Shown here: positions 16,219 through 25,647 of the stretch, piece after piece | How the letters are laid out: the number at the start of each line of letters is the position of its first letter | Numbering within the stretch: the first letter of the stretch is position 1 | Assembly: GCF_003111685.1 (NCBI RefSeq) | Contig: NZ_CP022189.1 | Coordinates: 1,194,001-1,258,000 of the forward strand | Direction of reading: 5' to 3' | DNA from: Alloyangia pacifica | Lineage (GTDB): Bacteria > Pseudomonadota > Alphaproteobacteria > Rhodobacterales > Rhodobacteraceae | DNA length: 64,000 bases | Made by a program: the position numbers and the translations under genes | The notes under the pieces: model-generated | Seen by the model: only the letters and a program-made list of their open reading frames with translations | Database searches by the model: none | Told to the model about the DNA's origin: nothing

Positions 16219-18764
16219 GACAGCAGCCGGGTGACCATCTCGGTCACGTCGCGCGAGAGACCGGGCTTGGCGGCGATCTTCTCGAGTTCGGCCTGCATCA
16301 TGCCGCGGCGGGTCTCATCATAGCGCTTCCAAGTCTGGAAAGCCGAGCACATGCGCGCGGTGGTCTGCGGGTTCTTCTCGTCCAGCCTGATGAGCCAGTC
16401 GGCGAGCAGCCGGTAGCCGGCGCCGTCTATGCGGTGGAAGCCGGCGTGGTTCATCGCCAGACCGCCCATCACCGCGCGGAAGCGGTTGGGGTTCTTCCAG
16501 TCGAAGTCCGGATCCTCGGTCAGAGCCTTGGCGCGGTCTGCGGTCTCGGAGGGGCCAGAGGCGGCGACCTGCAGGGCGAACCACTTGTCCATCACCAGCC
16601 GGTCGCCATTCCACTGGGCGCGGAACTTCGCGAGCGCGTCCTCGCCCGCACCCGCCTGCACGAGGAAGGCCAGCGCCGAGAGCTGCAGGGTCATGTTGTC
16701 GGCGCTCTCGAACTGCGCCTTGGCCGCGTCGCCGCCATCGAGACGCGAGGTCAGCGCCAGCACCGCGCCGCCAAGGGCGCGCTTGCCGGATTGCTCGGCA
16801 TCGGGCTGGTACGGCTCGGTGACCTTGGCTTCCTCGGCGAGCTGCGGCAGCAGCTGCGACCAGCGCTCGGCGCGGGTCTTCTTGAGCACTTCGGTGGCGG
16901 TCCAGATCGCGTCGGGGTCCGGCGTCACGCCGCGCTGGTGCAGCACCTGCGCCAGTTCGGATTGCGTCGGCGTGCCCAGCATCAGCGCGCGATAGGCCGG
17001 ATCGAGCGCGCTGTCGCGGATCACCGCTTCGAGCCCGTCGAGCCAGGCGGTGTCGGGCTCGGCGCCCTCGGTGATCATCGCCACGAGGCACTCGCGCGCC
17101 AGATCGCGGTTGGCTTCCCAGCGGTTGAAGCTGTCGGTGTCATGGGCGAGCAGGAAGGCGCGTTCCTCGCGGCTCGTCTCTCGGTCCAGCACCACCGGGG
17201 CCGAGAAGCCGCGCAGGATCGAGGGCACGGGTTTGGCGCTGAGGCCGTCGAAGGTGAAGCTCTGCTCCGCCTCTGTCAGCTCAAGCACGGTGGTCGGCTG
17301 CACCTCGTCGCCGTTGGGCGAGAGCAGGCCGACAGCCACCGGGATCACCTGCGGCGCCTTGTCGGGCTGGCCGGGGGTGGGGGGCGTGTGCTGCTTGAGG
17401 GTCAGCGTGTAAGTGCCGTCCGCGAAGGCCTCGGAGACCGCCACATGCGGGGTGCCCGCCTGCGAGTACCAGCGCTTGAACTGGGTCAGGTCGCGTCCGG
17501 TGGCATCCTCGAAGACCTTCAGCCAGTCCTCGATGGTGGCGGCATCGCCGTCGTGGCGTTCGAAGTAAAGGTCGAGCGCCTTGGCGTAAGCCTCGTCCCC
17601 GACCAGCGTCTTGAGCATGCCGATCACCTCGGCACCCTTCTCGTAGACGGTGGCGGTGTAGAAGTTGTTGATCTCCTGGAAGCTCTCGGGGCGCACCGGG
17701 TGCGAGAGCGGCCCCTGGTCCTCGGGGAACTGGCGGCCGCGCAGGTCGATCACGTCCGAGATGCGCTTGACCTCCTCGCCGCGCATGTCGGAGGTGAACT
17801 GCGCGTCGCGGAACACCGTCAGCCCCTCTTTCAGGCACAGCTGGAACCAGTCGCGGCAGGTGATGCGGTTGCCGGTCCAGTTGTGGAAATACTCATGCGC
17901 GATGATCGCCTCGATGCGCTCGAAATTGGCATCGGTGGCGGTCTCGGGCGAGGCGAGCACGGCGGAGGAGTTGAAGATGTTCAGCCCCTTGTTCTCCATC
18001 GCGCCCATGTTGAAATCGTCGACGGCGACGATGTTGAAGATGTCGAGGTCGTACTCGCGGCCATAGACCTCCTCATCCCACTTCATCGACTTCTTCAGCG
18101 CCTCCATGCCGAAGGCGCATTTGCCCTCGTCGCCAGGGCGCACCCAGAGGTTCAGCTCGACCTCGCGGCCCGACAGGGTGGTGAAGCTGCCGGGATGGTT
18201 GACCAGATCGCCGGCCACGAGCGCGAAAAGATACGCGGGCTTCGGCCACGGATCGTGCCACTCGGCCCACCCCTCGCCGGAACCCTGCGGATTGCCGTTC
18301 GACAATTTGACCCTTTCGTCGCCCTCGATGCGCACGGTGAAGACCGACATCACGTCGGGACGGTCGGGGTAGTAGGTGATCTTGCGAAAGCCCTCTGCCT
18401 CGCATTGCGTGCAATACATGCCGTTCGACATGTAGAGACCTTCCAGCGCAAAGTTCTCGACCGGCGCGATCTCGACCTCGGATTCCCAGGTAAAGGCACC
18501 CTCGGGCACGGCGCAGGTGAGGCCGGTGTCGGTGACCTCGGGGGTGACCGGGGCGCCGTCGATGGCGAAGGAGATCGGCTTGATCTGCTCACCGTGCAGG
18601 AAGAAATCCTGCTTCGGCGCGTCGGGGTTGGGTGCAAAGCGGATGCGCGAGCGCACGCGGGTCGCCGAGGGCGCAAGCACGAAGGTCAGATGCACCTCTT
18701 CGGCGGTCCAGCCGAAGGGGGTGTAATCCTTGAGGTAGATGGTCTGTGGGCTTGCGTCCTTCAT
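16215..18764 (-). CDS. pepN: aminopeptidase N (M1 family)
   Basis: An 849-residue M1 metallo-aminopeptidase of the bacterial PepN type (usual length 850-880). The exopeptidase motif GAMEN is at 254-258 and the zinc site HEYFH at 290-294 with the downstream glutamate region. It removes N-terminal residues from peptides in the cytoplasm. The ATG at 18762-18764 gives the typical beginning SPQTIYLKDYTPFGW and has GGAGACGCC upstream. It is followed with a four-base overlap by the SDR gene. An EcfG-type promoter lies just beyond its start but points the other way, towards the small membrane protein gene. Confidence 0.96.
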   Translation of the reverse strand: MKDASPQTIYLKDYTPFGWTAEEVHLTFVLAPSATRVRSRIRFAPNPDAPKQDFFLHGEQIKPISFAIDGAPVTPEVTDTGLTCAVPEGAFTWESEVEIAPVENFALEGLYMSNGMYCTQCEAEGFRKITYYPDRPDVMSVFTVRIEGDERVKLSNGNPQGSGEGWAEWHDPWPKPAYLFALVAGDLVNHPGSFTTLSGREVELNLWVRPGDEGKCAFGMEALKKSMKWDEEVYGREYDLDIFNIVAVDDFNMGAMENKGLNIFNSSAVLASPETATDANFERIEAIIAHEYFHNWTGNRITCRDWFQLCLKEGLTVFRDAQFTSDMRGEEVKRISDVIDLRGRQFPEDQGPLSHPVRPESFQEINNFYTATVYEKGAEVIGMLKTLVGDEAYAKALDLYFERHDGDAATIEDWLKVFEDATGRDLTQFKRWYSQAGTPHVAVSEAFADGTYTLTLKQHTPPTPGQPDKAPQVIPVAVGLLSPNGDEVQPTTVLELTEAEQSFTFDGLSAKPVPSILRGFSAPVVLDRETSREERAFLLAHDTDSFNRWEANRDLARECLVAMITEGAEPDTAWLDGLEAVIRDSALDPAYRALMLGTPTQSELAQVLHQRGVTPDPDAIWTATEVLKKTRAERWSQLLPQLAEEAKVTEPYQPDAEQSGKRALGGAVLALTSRLDGGDAAKAQFESADNMTLQLSALAFLVQAGAGEDALAKFRAQWNGDRLVMDKWFALQVAASGPSETADRAKALTEDPDFDWKNPNRFRAVMGGLAMNHAGFHRIDGAGYRLLADWLIRLDEKNPQTTARMCSAFQTWKRYDETRRGMMQAELEKIAAKPGLSRDVTEMVTRLLS

Positions 18765-18803
18765 GGGCGTCTCCTTGCCTGAAGTGGAGGGCTGGCGCCT
18801 GCC

Positions 18804-18828
18804 GGAACCGGCGCGCCAGCGGGACGTT
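18804..18828 (+). promoter_or_regulatory. EcfG-type promoter upstream of a 67-residue membrane protein
   Basis: GGAAC at 18804-18808, a 16-base spacer and CGTT at 18825-18828, an exact match to the general stress sigma (EcfG) consensus known in alphaproteobacteria. It points right, 132 bases ahead of the small protein gene at 18961. Confidence 0.6.
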
Positions 18829-18960
18829 ATGCTCATGAGAGACGCGCGGCAACCGCTGCGCCGGTGAAATGCCAGTGGCGCGCGGCATGGCGTCGAGGAA
18901 GGCGGGAGCAGAGGCTCCGGCATGCCTCTCGTGAGCAATGCCGCGCAAGGGAGGAAAGAA

Positions 18961-19164
18961 ATGTCCGCACCCGATACCAACACGAAGACGCAGAAGAACG
19001 AACACCGCTGGCCCCTGATGGCGATCTGGGGCGCGCTGGTCGTCGTGGCGCTGCTGCTGGTCTGGTGGCTGGTCTACGCGACAAATGGCGAAGCGCCCGA
19101 GCCCGGTCAGGCCGCCGCTCCGGCTGCAGAGGCGCAAGAGGGCGCGGCAACGCCCGCCGACTGA
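18961..19164 (+). CDS. small single-pass membrane protein
   Basis: A 67-residue protein: a polar N-terminus (about 1-16), one transmembrane helix (about 17-41, PLMAIWGALVVVALLLVWWLVYA) and an Ala/Glu/Pro-rich tail. GGGAGGAAAG precedes the ATG, a strong ribosome site. No family recognised. The consensus EcfG-type promoter upstream suggests induction by general stress, which fits the many small membrane proteins in such regulons. It converges with the repeat protein gene downstream. Confidence 0.75.
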   Translation: MSAPDTNTKTQKNEHRWPLMAIWGALVVVALLLVWWLVYATNGEAPEPGQAAAPAAEAQEGAATPAD

Positions 19165-19178
19165 CGCAGCCCGGCGCC

Positions 19179-19535
19179 TTAATCGCAGCGCACCACGCCA
19201 TCCTCGTCCGTCACGCAATTGCGCTGCGCCCGCCGCGTCGTGTCGGGCGGGCGCGTCGCGCTGAGCGCGCCGCCGCGGTCCGCCGTCGGGTCGCCCGGCG
19301 CGATGAAGCTGCCGCCATCGGTTGTGTCACGCACGATGCCGTTCCTGTCAGTGGTCTGGGGTGCGCTTCGACGCTCGCGGGTGATCCCCAGATGATCGGT
19401 CGAAAAGGTCGAAGGGCCGGGGCAGCGGGTGATCCCGTTCGGGTCCGGCGCGCAGCCCTTGAGCTGCGCGGCGAGCGGGCCGGGCACGGCGGCGGTTGCG
19501 GTGACAAGGGCCAGGGCGGCGAGCAGGGACTTCAT
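19179..19535 (-). CDS. small secreted protein with four DxxGxxR repeats
   Basis: A 118-residue exported protein (signal peptide about 1-23, ending GPLAAQ). The mature part holds four copies of a D-x-x-G-[IV]-x-R motif at 31-37, 47-53, 63-69 and 110-116. The first and last copies are each enclosed by cysteines with the same spacing (C28/C38 and C107/C117), so two small disulfide loops are likely. I know no family with this layout. The ATG at 19533-19535 has GGGAGA upstream. Function unknown; structural or calcium-binding roles are guesses. Confidence 0.7.
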   Translation of the reverse strand: MKSLLAALALVTATAAVPGPLAAQLKGCAPDPNGITRCPGPSTFSTDHLGITRERRSAPQTTDRNGIVRDTTDGGSFIAPGDPTADRGGALSATRPPDTTRRAQRNCVTDEDGVVRCD

Positions 19536-19635
19536 GGCAGGTCTCCCGTTGGGGAAAGCACCGGGCGTTGGTGCTCCCCCTCGATATAGGAAGCGATGAC
19601 TATAGCGCCAATTCCCGGCGCCGCACCGTGCCGCG

Positions 19636-22600
19636 TTATTCGGCCGCGCGCATGGTCGTGTTCGCGCCCGGCCTGCCACTGCCCTCGGCGTCGGGATCGT
19701 CCCAGAGGATCAGCGGGGCCTTCACCTTGCGGGCCTCGCGCTGGAGGGCCCAGTCCCGCGCCGCGCGGCTGCCGCGCCCGAAGGAGGCGATGGCCAACAG
19801 CCGCGCGATCCAATGGGCGTAGGTCGAGAGCCACACCCGCAGCGCCAGCATGGCGGGGGTGAAGACCAGCGTCAGTACCGTGGCCACCGACAGGCCGAAG
19901 ACCACCGCCGAGGCCAGCGGCTTCCACCACAGCGAGGTCGGCGCGTTGATCGAATAGCCGCCGCCGAAGAAGTCGAGGCTGAGACCGATCATCATCGGGA
20001 AGAGGCCTGCGATGGTGGTGATCGTCGTCAAAAGCACCGGGCGGATGCGGTCCTCGGCGGTGCGCACGATGGCTTCGAGCCGCGGCATGTAGCGCGAATA
20101 GTCCTGGAAGGTGTCGATCAGCACGATGTTGTTGTTCACCACGATCCCGGCGAGCGCCACGACCCCCGTGCCGGACATGATGATCGAGAAGGTCTGGTCG
20201 AGCACGATCATCCCGAGGAACACCCCGGCGGTCGAAAGCACCACTGCAAGCAGCACCAGCACCGAATTGTAGAAGCTGTTGAACTGCGCCAGCAGGATGA
20301 TGAACATCAGCCCCAGCGCGGCGGCGAAGGCCTGGGTCAGGAAAGCCTGGCTTTCCGCCTCCTCCTCCTGGTCGCCGGTCCATTCCCAGCTGATGCCCGG
20401 GGGGAACTCGGTGCTTTCCAGAAGGCTCGAGAGGGTGGCGATGCGCTCGTTTGGCGTGACCGGCACCGTCGAAAGCGCGCCGCTTGCGGCGGCCTCGCGG
20501 ATGGCATCGCCGCTGGTGCCGTCCTCCGTGCGGGTGATCTCATAGGCCGTGCCATGCAGCGTCAGCGCGCCGTCACCGGTCTCGCGCCCGTAGCCGAGCG
20601 TCTGGCCGCCCAAGGTGAATTTCACCAGCCCATCGGCCACACCCGCCTTGACGTCAAAGTAGCGCTTGCGGCCCTCGCGGTTGATCTCGGCGAGCTTGGG
20701 CACCGGGGTACGGGTGATGAAATGCGACAGCGGGATCAGCCCGTCGCTGGTCCGGACGCGCAGGGTGTCGAGGGTCGAGAGCACCCGGTCCTGCTCGGGA
20801 AGGCGCACGCGGATGTCGATTTCTTCGTCCGAACTGTCCACCGGCATGGTGTCGAGCGTCACCCCGCGGGTGACGAGCTGCACCATTGCGCCGACGGTGG
20901 CGACATCGGCGCCGTAGCGCCCGGCCTCTTCCACGTCGACGTCGATCTGCCAGTCGATGCCGGGCAGGGGGCGGGTGTCCTCGATCAGCCGCAGGCCTTC
21001 CATGGCGTCGAACTCGGCCCGCGCCGTTTCGGTCGCGGCCAGCAGGTCGTCCCAGTTGTCGCCTTTCAGCCGAAGATGCACCGGCTTGGCCGAGGCGGGC
21101 CCCATGGCGAGGTTGAGGATCTCGGTCTGGATGCCGGGAATGGTGGCGAGTTGCTCGCTCAACTCGGCCAGTACGAGATCGCCGTCGAGCTCGGGCCGGT
21201 CGCGGCGGTCCTCCCATGGCACCACCTCGAGCTGGATCTGCCCGATCGTGTCGGTGGGCGGCTGTGCGCCGCCGGTGTTCGATTCAAGCCCACCATCGCC
21301 GGCAAAGGCAAAGGCGGTCTCGATGCCCGGATGCTGCAGGACGATGGTTTCCGCCCGTTTGACCAGGGCGTCCTTCTCGGCCAGCGACAGGTTGCCACGG
21401 GCGCGGACGTAGACGATGGCCTGCTCGGGCTCGCTCTCGGTGAAGAACTCGGTGCCGTTGTTGTTCTGCCCGTAGTAGCCGAAGACCGAGATCACGAAGA
21501 AGATCACCCCGCCGATTGTCACCAGCGGCATCACCGGGTTGCCGGTGACAAAATGGATCAAACGCCCGAAGAACGTCCGGCGGTAGGTCTTGCGGACCTT
21601 GTTGCGTTTGCGCTCGATCTGCGCCGCATCAAGGGTGATCGAGGCCATCACGGCAAAGAGCAGGAAGATCACGATCCCCGGCACCCGGGCGCCGCGCCCC
21701 TCGATCAGCGTGACCCCGAGGAAGGAGGGGTTCAGCACCAGCAGCGCGCCGAGCAGCATCCCGGCCAGCGCCACCGGCACCAGCGCCGCGCGGGCCGGCC
21801 AGCCCTCGACGCGCTTGCGCAGCGTCAGCGAGGCGTTGTGCAGCGCGCGCGAGAACCGGCCCGAGACGCCGCCCATCACCGGCAGGTAGACCAGCGCCAC
21901 GATCAGCGAGGCCGAGAGCACAAAGATCAGCGTCACCGGCAGCATGCCCATGAACTCGCCCGCGACCCCGGGCCAGAACAGCATCGGCAGGAAGGCGCAA
22001 AGGGTGGTCGCGGTCGAGCTGACGACGGGCCAGAACATCCGCTTGGCCGCCTCGACATAGGCGTGCATCGGCCCGACGCCGTCCGAGATGCGCTTGTCGG
22101 CGTATTCGACCACCACGATGGCGCCGTCGACCAGCATGCCGACGGCAAGGATCAGGCCGAACATGACGATGTTGGACACGCTGATGCCCATGATTGCCAG
22201 CAGCACGAAGCAGAGCAGGAACGACGTCGGGATGGCGAAGCCCACCAGCAGCGCCGCGCGGGTGCCGAGCGAGCCCAGCACCACGATCATCACCAGCGCG
22301 ATGGCGGTCAGCACCGCGCCCTCGAGCTGGCTGACCATGGAATCGACGATGCGCGACTGGTCGTTGCTCTCTTCGACCGCCACCGTTGCCTGCAGCTCTT
22401 CAGGCCAGCCCTTCTGGGCCTCGGCCACGGTCGCGCGCACGGCGCTGGCGGTGTCGATGAGGTTGTAGCCCTTGCGCTTGACCACCTGCAGCGCCACCGC
22501 GGTGTCGCCGTTGAAACGCGCGGTGCCGGTGCGGTCCTCGAAGGTGAGGCGGATGTCCGCCAGATCGCCCAGCGTCACCACCCGGTCGCCATTCACCTTG

Positions 22601-23331
22601 ATCGGCAGGTCGAAGATGTCTTGCGGCTCGCGGAAGCTCGAGGGGATCTTCACCGAGAAGGTGCCGCGCTCGGAGCGCACCTCGCCCGCGGCGATGAGCT
22701 GGTTGTTGTTCTGGACGGTCTGGATCAGCTCGCTGGCGGTGACATTGTAGCTTTCCAGCTTCAGCGGGTCGATCACCACCTCGACCATCTCGTCGCGGTT
22801 GCCGGCGATCCCGGCTTCCAGCACCGAATCCAGCGCCTCGACCCGGTCCTGCAGGTCCTTGGCGACCCGCGCCATGGTGCGCTCGGGCAGGGGGCCGGTG
22901 AGCGAGACGATGATGATCGGGAACTCCGAGAAGTTGATCTCGGAGATGGTGTATTGCTCGGCGCCCTCGGGGAACTTGGCCTGCGCCTTGGTCATCGCGT
23001 CGCGGACCTCGGCCATGGTCTCGGTGCGGTTCCAGCCGAATTCGAACTCCATGGCGACCCCGGCGTAGCCTTCCGAGGCGACGCCGCTGATCTTGTCGAG
23101 CCCGTCGATGTCCGAAAGCTCGGTCTCCATCGGCTTGACCATCAGCGTCTCGGCGTCCTCGGCCGAGATGCCGGGGAAGGGGACCGACACGAAAAGCGCC
23201 GGGATCTCGATGTCGGGCTCGCCCTCCTTGGGCAGGGTGAGATAGGCGAAGGCCCCCGCGACAATCGACAGGACGATGAAGGCCAGCACCATGCGGGCGC
23301 GCTCTGCCGCCCAGTCGACGATGCCGGTCAC
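19636..23331 (-). CDS. RND family efflux permease (AcrB-like)
   Basis: A 1231-residue inner-membrane pump of the resistance-nodulation-division type, about 180 residues longer than AcrB. N-terminal helix at about 15-32, first periplasmic porter region to about 335, helices 2-6 to about 490, then an extra segment (about 505-585) with two more hydrophobic helices before the second half. The helix-4 motif reads GMLVDGAIVVVEY: one Asp (D402) where AcrB has two. GTG start, overlapping the adaptor gene stop by four bases (GTGA). The substrate is unknown. An outer-membrane TolC-like partner is not in the window. Confidence 0.9.
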   Translation of the reverse strand: MTGIVDWAAERARMVLAFIVLSIVAGAFAYLTLPKEGEPDIEIPALFVSVPFPGISAEDAETLMVKPMETELSDIDGLDKISGVASEGYAGVAMEFEFGWNRTETMAEVRDAMTKAQAKFPEGAEQYTISEINFSEFPIIIVSLTGPLPERTMARVAKDLQDRVEALDSVLEAGIAGNRDEMVEVVIDPLKLESYNVTASELIQTVQNNNQLIAAGEVRSERGTFSVKIPSSFREPQDIFDLPIKVNGDRVVTLGDLADIRLTFEDRTGTARFNGDTAVALQVVKRKGYNLIDTASAVRATVAEAQKGWPEELQATVAVEESNDQSRIVDSMVSQLEGAVLTAIALVMIVVLGSLGTRAALLVGFAIPTSFLLCFVLLAIMGISVSNIVMFGLILAVGMLVDGAIVVVEYADKRISDGVGPMHAYVEAAKRMFWPVVSSTATTLCAFLPMLFWPGVAGEFMGMLPVTLIFVLSASLIVALVYLPVMGGVSGRFSRALHNASLTLRKRVEGWPARAALVPVALAGMLLGALLVLNPSFLGVTLIEGRGARVPGIVIFLLFAVMASITLDAAQIERKRNKVRKTYRRTFFGRLIHFVTGNPVMPLVTIGGVIFFVISVFGYYGQNNNGTEFFTESEPEQAIVYVRARGNLSLAEKDALVKRAETIVLQHPGIETAFAFAGDGGLESNTGGAQPPTDTIGQIQLEVVPWEDRRDRPELDGDLVLAELSEQLATIPGIQTEILNLAMGPASAKPVHLRLKGDNWDDLLAATETARAEFDAMEGLRLIEDTRPLPGIDWQIDVDVEEAGRYGADVATVGAMVQLVTRGVTLDTMPVDSSDEEIDIRVRLPEQDRVLSTLDTLRVRTSDGLIPLSHFITRTPVPKLAEINREGRKRYFDVKAGVADGLVKFTLGGQTLGYGRETGDGALTLHGTAYEITRTEDGTSGDAIREAAASGALSTVPVTPNERIATLSSLLESTEFPPGISWEWTGDQEEEAESQAFLTQAFAAALGLMFIILLAQFNSFYNSVLVLLAVVLSTAGVFLGMIVLDQTFSIIMSGTGVVALAGIVVNNNIVLIDTFQDYSRYMPRLEAIVRTAEDRIRPVLLTTITTIAGLFPMMIGLSLDFFGGGYSINAPTSLWWKPLASAVVFGLSVATVLTLVFTPAMLALRVWLSTYAHWIARLLAIASFGRGSRAARDWALQREARKVKAPLILWDDPDAEGSGRPGANTTMRAAE

Positions 23332-24635
23332 TGGAGGATCTCCTGATAGCTCGGCGCGACCGGCACGCCGTCGGTGACGTATTCCTGCCCGAGGGTGATG
23401 ACGTCGACGCTGTCCGGCAGCCCGGCGATCCAGACCCCCTCGGGCGAGTCGCGCAGGATGCTCACCGGCACGAATTGCGCGGTCTGCTCGGCGCTCACCG
23501 TGCGCAGGCCCATGCGCCCCTCGTCGTTCAGCGTGAGCGCGCTCTGCGGCAGCAGGTGCGCCATCGCGCCGTCGGCCTCGATGAGGATGCGCGCGGTCTG
23601 CCCGGCGCGCAGCGTCAGGTCGGGGTTCTCGAGCGTGACCTCGATGCGGAAGGTGCGGGTGGTCTCGTCAGCCTGCCGCGAGACGAAGGTGACCTTGCCC
23701 ACCCGTGTCTCGCCGCCGGTCAGCTGCGCCGCGGCACGCGCGCCGAGGTGGATGCGGGCGACATCGGCCTCGGGCGCGTAGCCCACCAGCCGGATCGGGT
23801 CGAGCTGCAGGATATGCGCGCAACTGGCGTTGGAGGAGGGGTTCATCAGCAGGCCGAGCTCGGCGGTGTCGCTTTCCAGCACGCCGCCGAAGGGCGCGGT
23901 GATGGTCAGGTTCCCGACCGCCTTGCGGGCGCTTGCGACGGCGGCCTCGGCGCTCTGGATCGAGGCCTCGAGGCTGTCGGTTCCGGCGCGGGCGGCTTCC
24001 AGCCCGGCCTCGGCGCTGCGCACGCTGGCCTCGGCGGCGCGCATCTTGGCCTCGGCAGAGGCGACGGAGGTGCGCGAGGAATAGCCACCCTGCGACAGCT
24101 CGCGGGCGGCGGTGAGGTTGATCTCGGCCTCGGCCACATCGGCTTCGGCCTGCGCCAGCAGCGCCTCGGCTTCCGGCAGCGAGGCCTCGACCTGCGGGCG
24201 CTGCGCCCGGGCCTCGGCCAGACGGGCTTCGGCCTCGATCAGCGCGGCGCCGGTGGTGCCGGGGTCGAGCTTGCAGAGCACCTCGCCTTCCTCGACCAGC
24301 GTGCCCTTGCGCAGCGGCGCCGAGATCACCCGGCCGGCGGCTTCCGAGAGCACCTCGACCTCGCGCGAGGGCTGGGTCTCGCCGCGCAGCAGCACGGCGT
24401 CGTCGATCTGCTGGGCCCGCGAATGGCGGGCCATGACCGAGACGGCCCCGGGGAGGGAGCTATCGGCGGCGGGGGCCTCGGTCGCGGCGGGTGCGGCGGC
24501 GGTCTCGGTCGCCATATCCTCCGGCTCCTCCTTCGCGCCGCCGCGGGCCCAGCCCATCAGCCGCTCGCGGTCGAGCACCACCGCGTAAAGGGCTGCCGCG
24601 ACGATGACGGCGGTGAGGATCGAAATCAGTTTCAT
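23328..24635 (-). CDS. periplasmic adaptor (membrane fusion) subunit of the RND pump
   Basis: A 435-residue HlyD/AcrA-like adaptor. One N-terminal membrane anchor (about 2-20), a lipoyl half-motif (EVEVLSEAAGRVISAPLRKGTLVEEGEVLCKLD), a long alanine-glutamate-rich alpha-hairpin (about 140-245), then the second lipoyl half (ITAPFGGVLES) and beta-barrel. It links the inner-membrane permease to an outer-membrane channel. First gene of the operon; the permease starts within its stop. The ATG at 24633-24635 has GGGAAGG upstream. Confidence 0.92.
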   Translation of the reverse strand: MKLISILTAVIVAAALYAVVLDRERLMGWARGGAKEEPEDMATETAAAPAATEAPAADSSLPGAVSVMARHSRAQQIDDAVLLRGETQPSREVEVLSEAAGRVISAPLRKGTLVEEGEVLCKLDPGTTGAALIEAEARLAEARAQRPQVEASLPEAEALLAQAEADVAEAEINLTAARELSQGGYSSRTSVASAEAKMRAAEASVRSAEAGLEAARAGTDSLEASIQSAEAAVASARKAVGNLTITAPFGGVLESDTAELGLLMNPSSNASCAHILQLDPIRLVGYAPEADVARIHLGARAAAQLTGGETRVGKVTFVSRQADETTRTFRIEVTLENPDLTLRAGQTARILIEADGAMAHLLPQSALTLNDEGRMGLRTVSAEQTAQFVPVSILRDSPEGVWIAGLPDSVDVITLGQEYVTDGVPVAPSYQEILQ

Positions 24636-24941
24636 GCTGGCCTTCCCAGGTTCTTGGCCCAAGCCCGGCGATAAATACGCACAGCCCGCGCTGCCGGATC
24701 AGCCCGAGACAAGACCGAAGCCGGTCCTGATACAGAGGGGCAAAGCCGGGAGCGCGCGGAGACGTGACTAAACTCTTCAGTTCAGAATAGAGGATTTGGG
24801 AAACCGATCAAGCGGACTTATGCCCGTTCAAATGGGCCGATCGGCGCAGAAGGGATCAGGCAATGCTGCCGCGGGCTTGGCCTTGGCAGCCTGCGCCTCC
24901 CGCGTTAAGAGAGGGCAACAATCGAAAGGTGAGGCAGCCCC
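24636..24941. other. divergent intergenic region
   Basis: 306 bases between the leftward efflux operon and the rightward YfgM-like gene, so it must hold both promoters. I recognise no known operator, RNA or small gene. Confidence 0.5.
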
Positions 24942-25598
24942 GTGAGCAATACCGACAGTTTCATCGACGAGGTGACCGAGGAGGTCCGCCGCGACAAGCT
25001 CTTCGCACTGCTCAAGCGCTACGGTTGGATCGGCGTTGTGGCGGTGCTTGCCATCGTCGGCGGCGCCGCCTGGCGCGAATACAGCGCGGTGCAGCGTCAG
25101 GCGCAGGCCGAGGCCTTCGGCGATGCACTGCGCGGCGCGCTCGAGGCAGATGCCCCGGCGGAGCGCGCCGCGGCACTCACCGACGTGACCGCCCCCGGCG
25201 CCGAGGCGAGGGTGGTGACTGATCTTCTGGCGGCAAGCGAGCTGGCCTCCGCCGAGGAGGGCGCTGCCGCGACCAAGCTGCTCGACGATGCGGCTGCCAA
25301 CGGCGATCTGCCCGAGATCTACCGCGAGATTGCCGCCTTCAAGGCGGTGAGCCGCACCGACTCGGGCCTTTCGGACGACGAGCGCCGTATCCGGCTCGAG
25401 GCCCTCGCGGTGCCCGGCAAGCCGCTGCGGCTGCTCGCCGAGGAGCAACTCGCGCTGCTCGACATCAAGGCCGGCGACACCGAGGCCGCTCTGGAAAAGC
25501 TGCAACGCATTCTTGAAGATGCAGAAATCACCGCGGGCTTGCGCCAGCGTGCGACACAAGTGATTGTGGCCCTCGGCGGCACGCCCGATGCGGGCTGA
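24942..25598 (+). CDS. YfgM-like tetratricopeptide membrane protein
   Basis: A 218-residue protein with a cytoplasmic N-terminus, one transmembrane helix (about 27-46, YGWIGVVAVLAIVGGAAW) and a periplasmic helical repeat domain (TPR_21 type). In other bacteria YfgM is an ancillary component of the Sec translocon-chaperone network and is encoded next to bamB, as here. The GTG at 24942 is preceded by AAGGTGAGG. The periplasmic region is Ala/Glu-rich with helix-turn-helix periodicity. Confidence 0.8.
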   Translation: MSNTDSFIDEVTEEVRRDKLFALLKRYGWIGVVAVLAIVGGAAWREYSAVQRQAQAEAFGDALRGALEADAPAERAAALTDVTAPGAEARVVTDLLAASELASAEEGAAATKLLDDAAANGDLPEIYREIAAFKAVSRTDSGLSDDERRIRLEALAVPGKPLRLLAEEQLALLDIKAGDTEAALEKLQRILEDAEITAGLRQRATQVIVALGGTPDAG

Positions 25599-25647
25599 CC
25601 GAACGCCCGAGGCCGCGGCAAGGATCAAGAACGACGGGGGCAGTGTT

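Noticed and set aside
16434..18782. 782-codon open frame antisense to pepN
   Set aside because: Shadow of the GC-rich codon pattern; no family features, no ribosome site, and pepN motifs are intact on the other strand.
19813..23346. 1177-codon open frame antisense to the RND permease
   Set aside because: Composition (His/Arg/Gln-rich) and lack of protein motifs show it is an antisense shadow.
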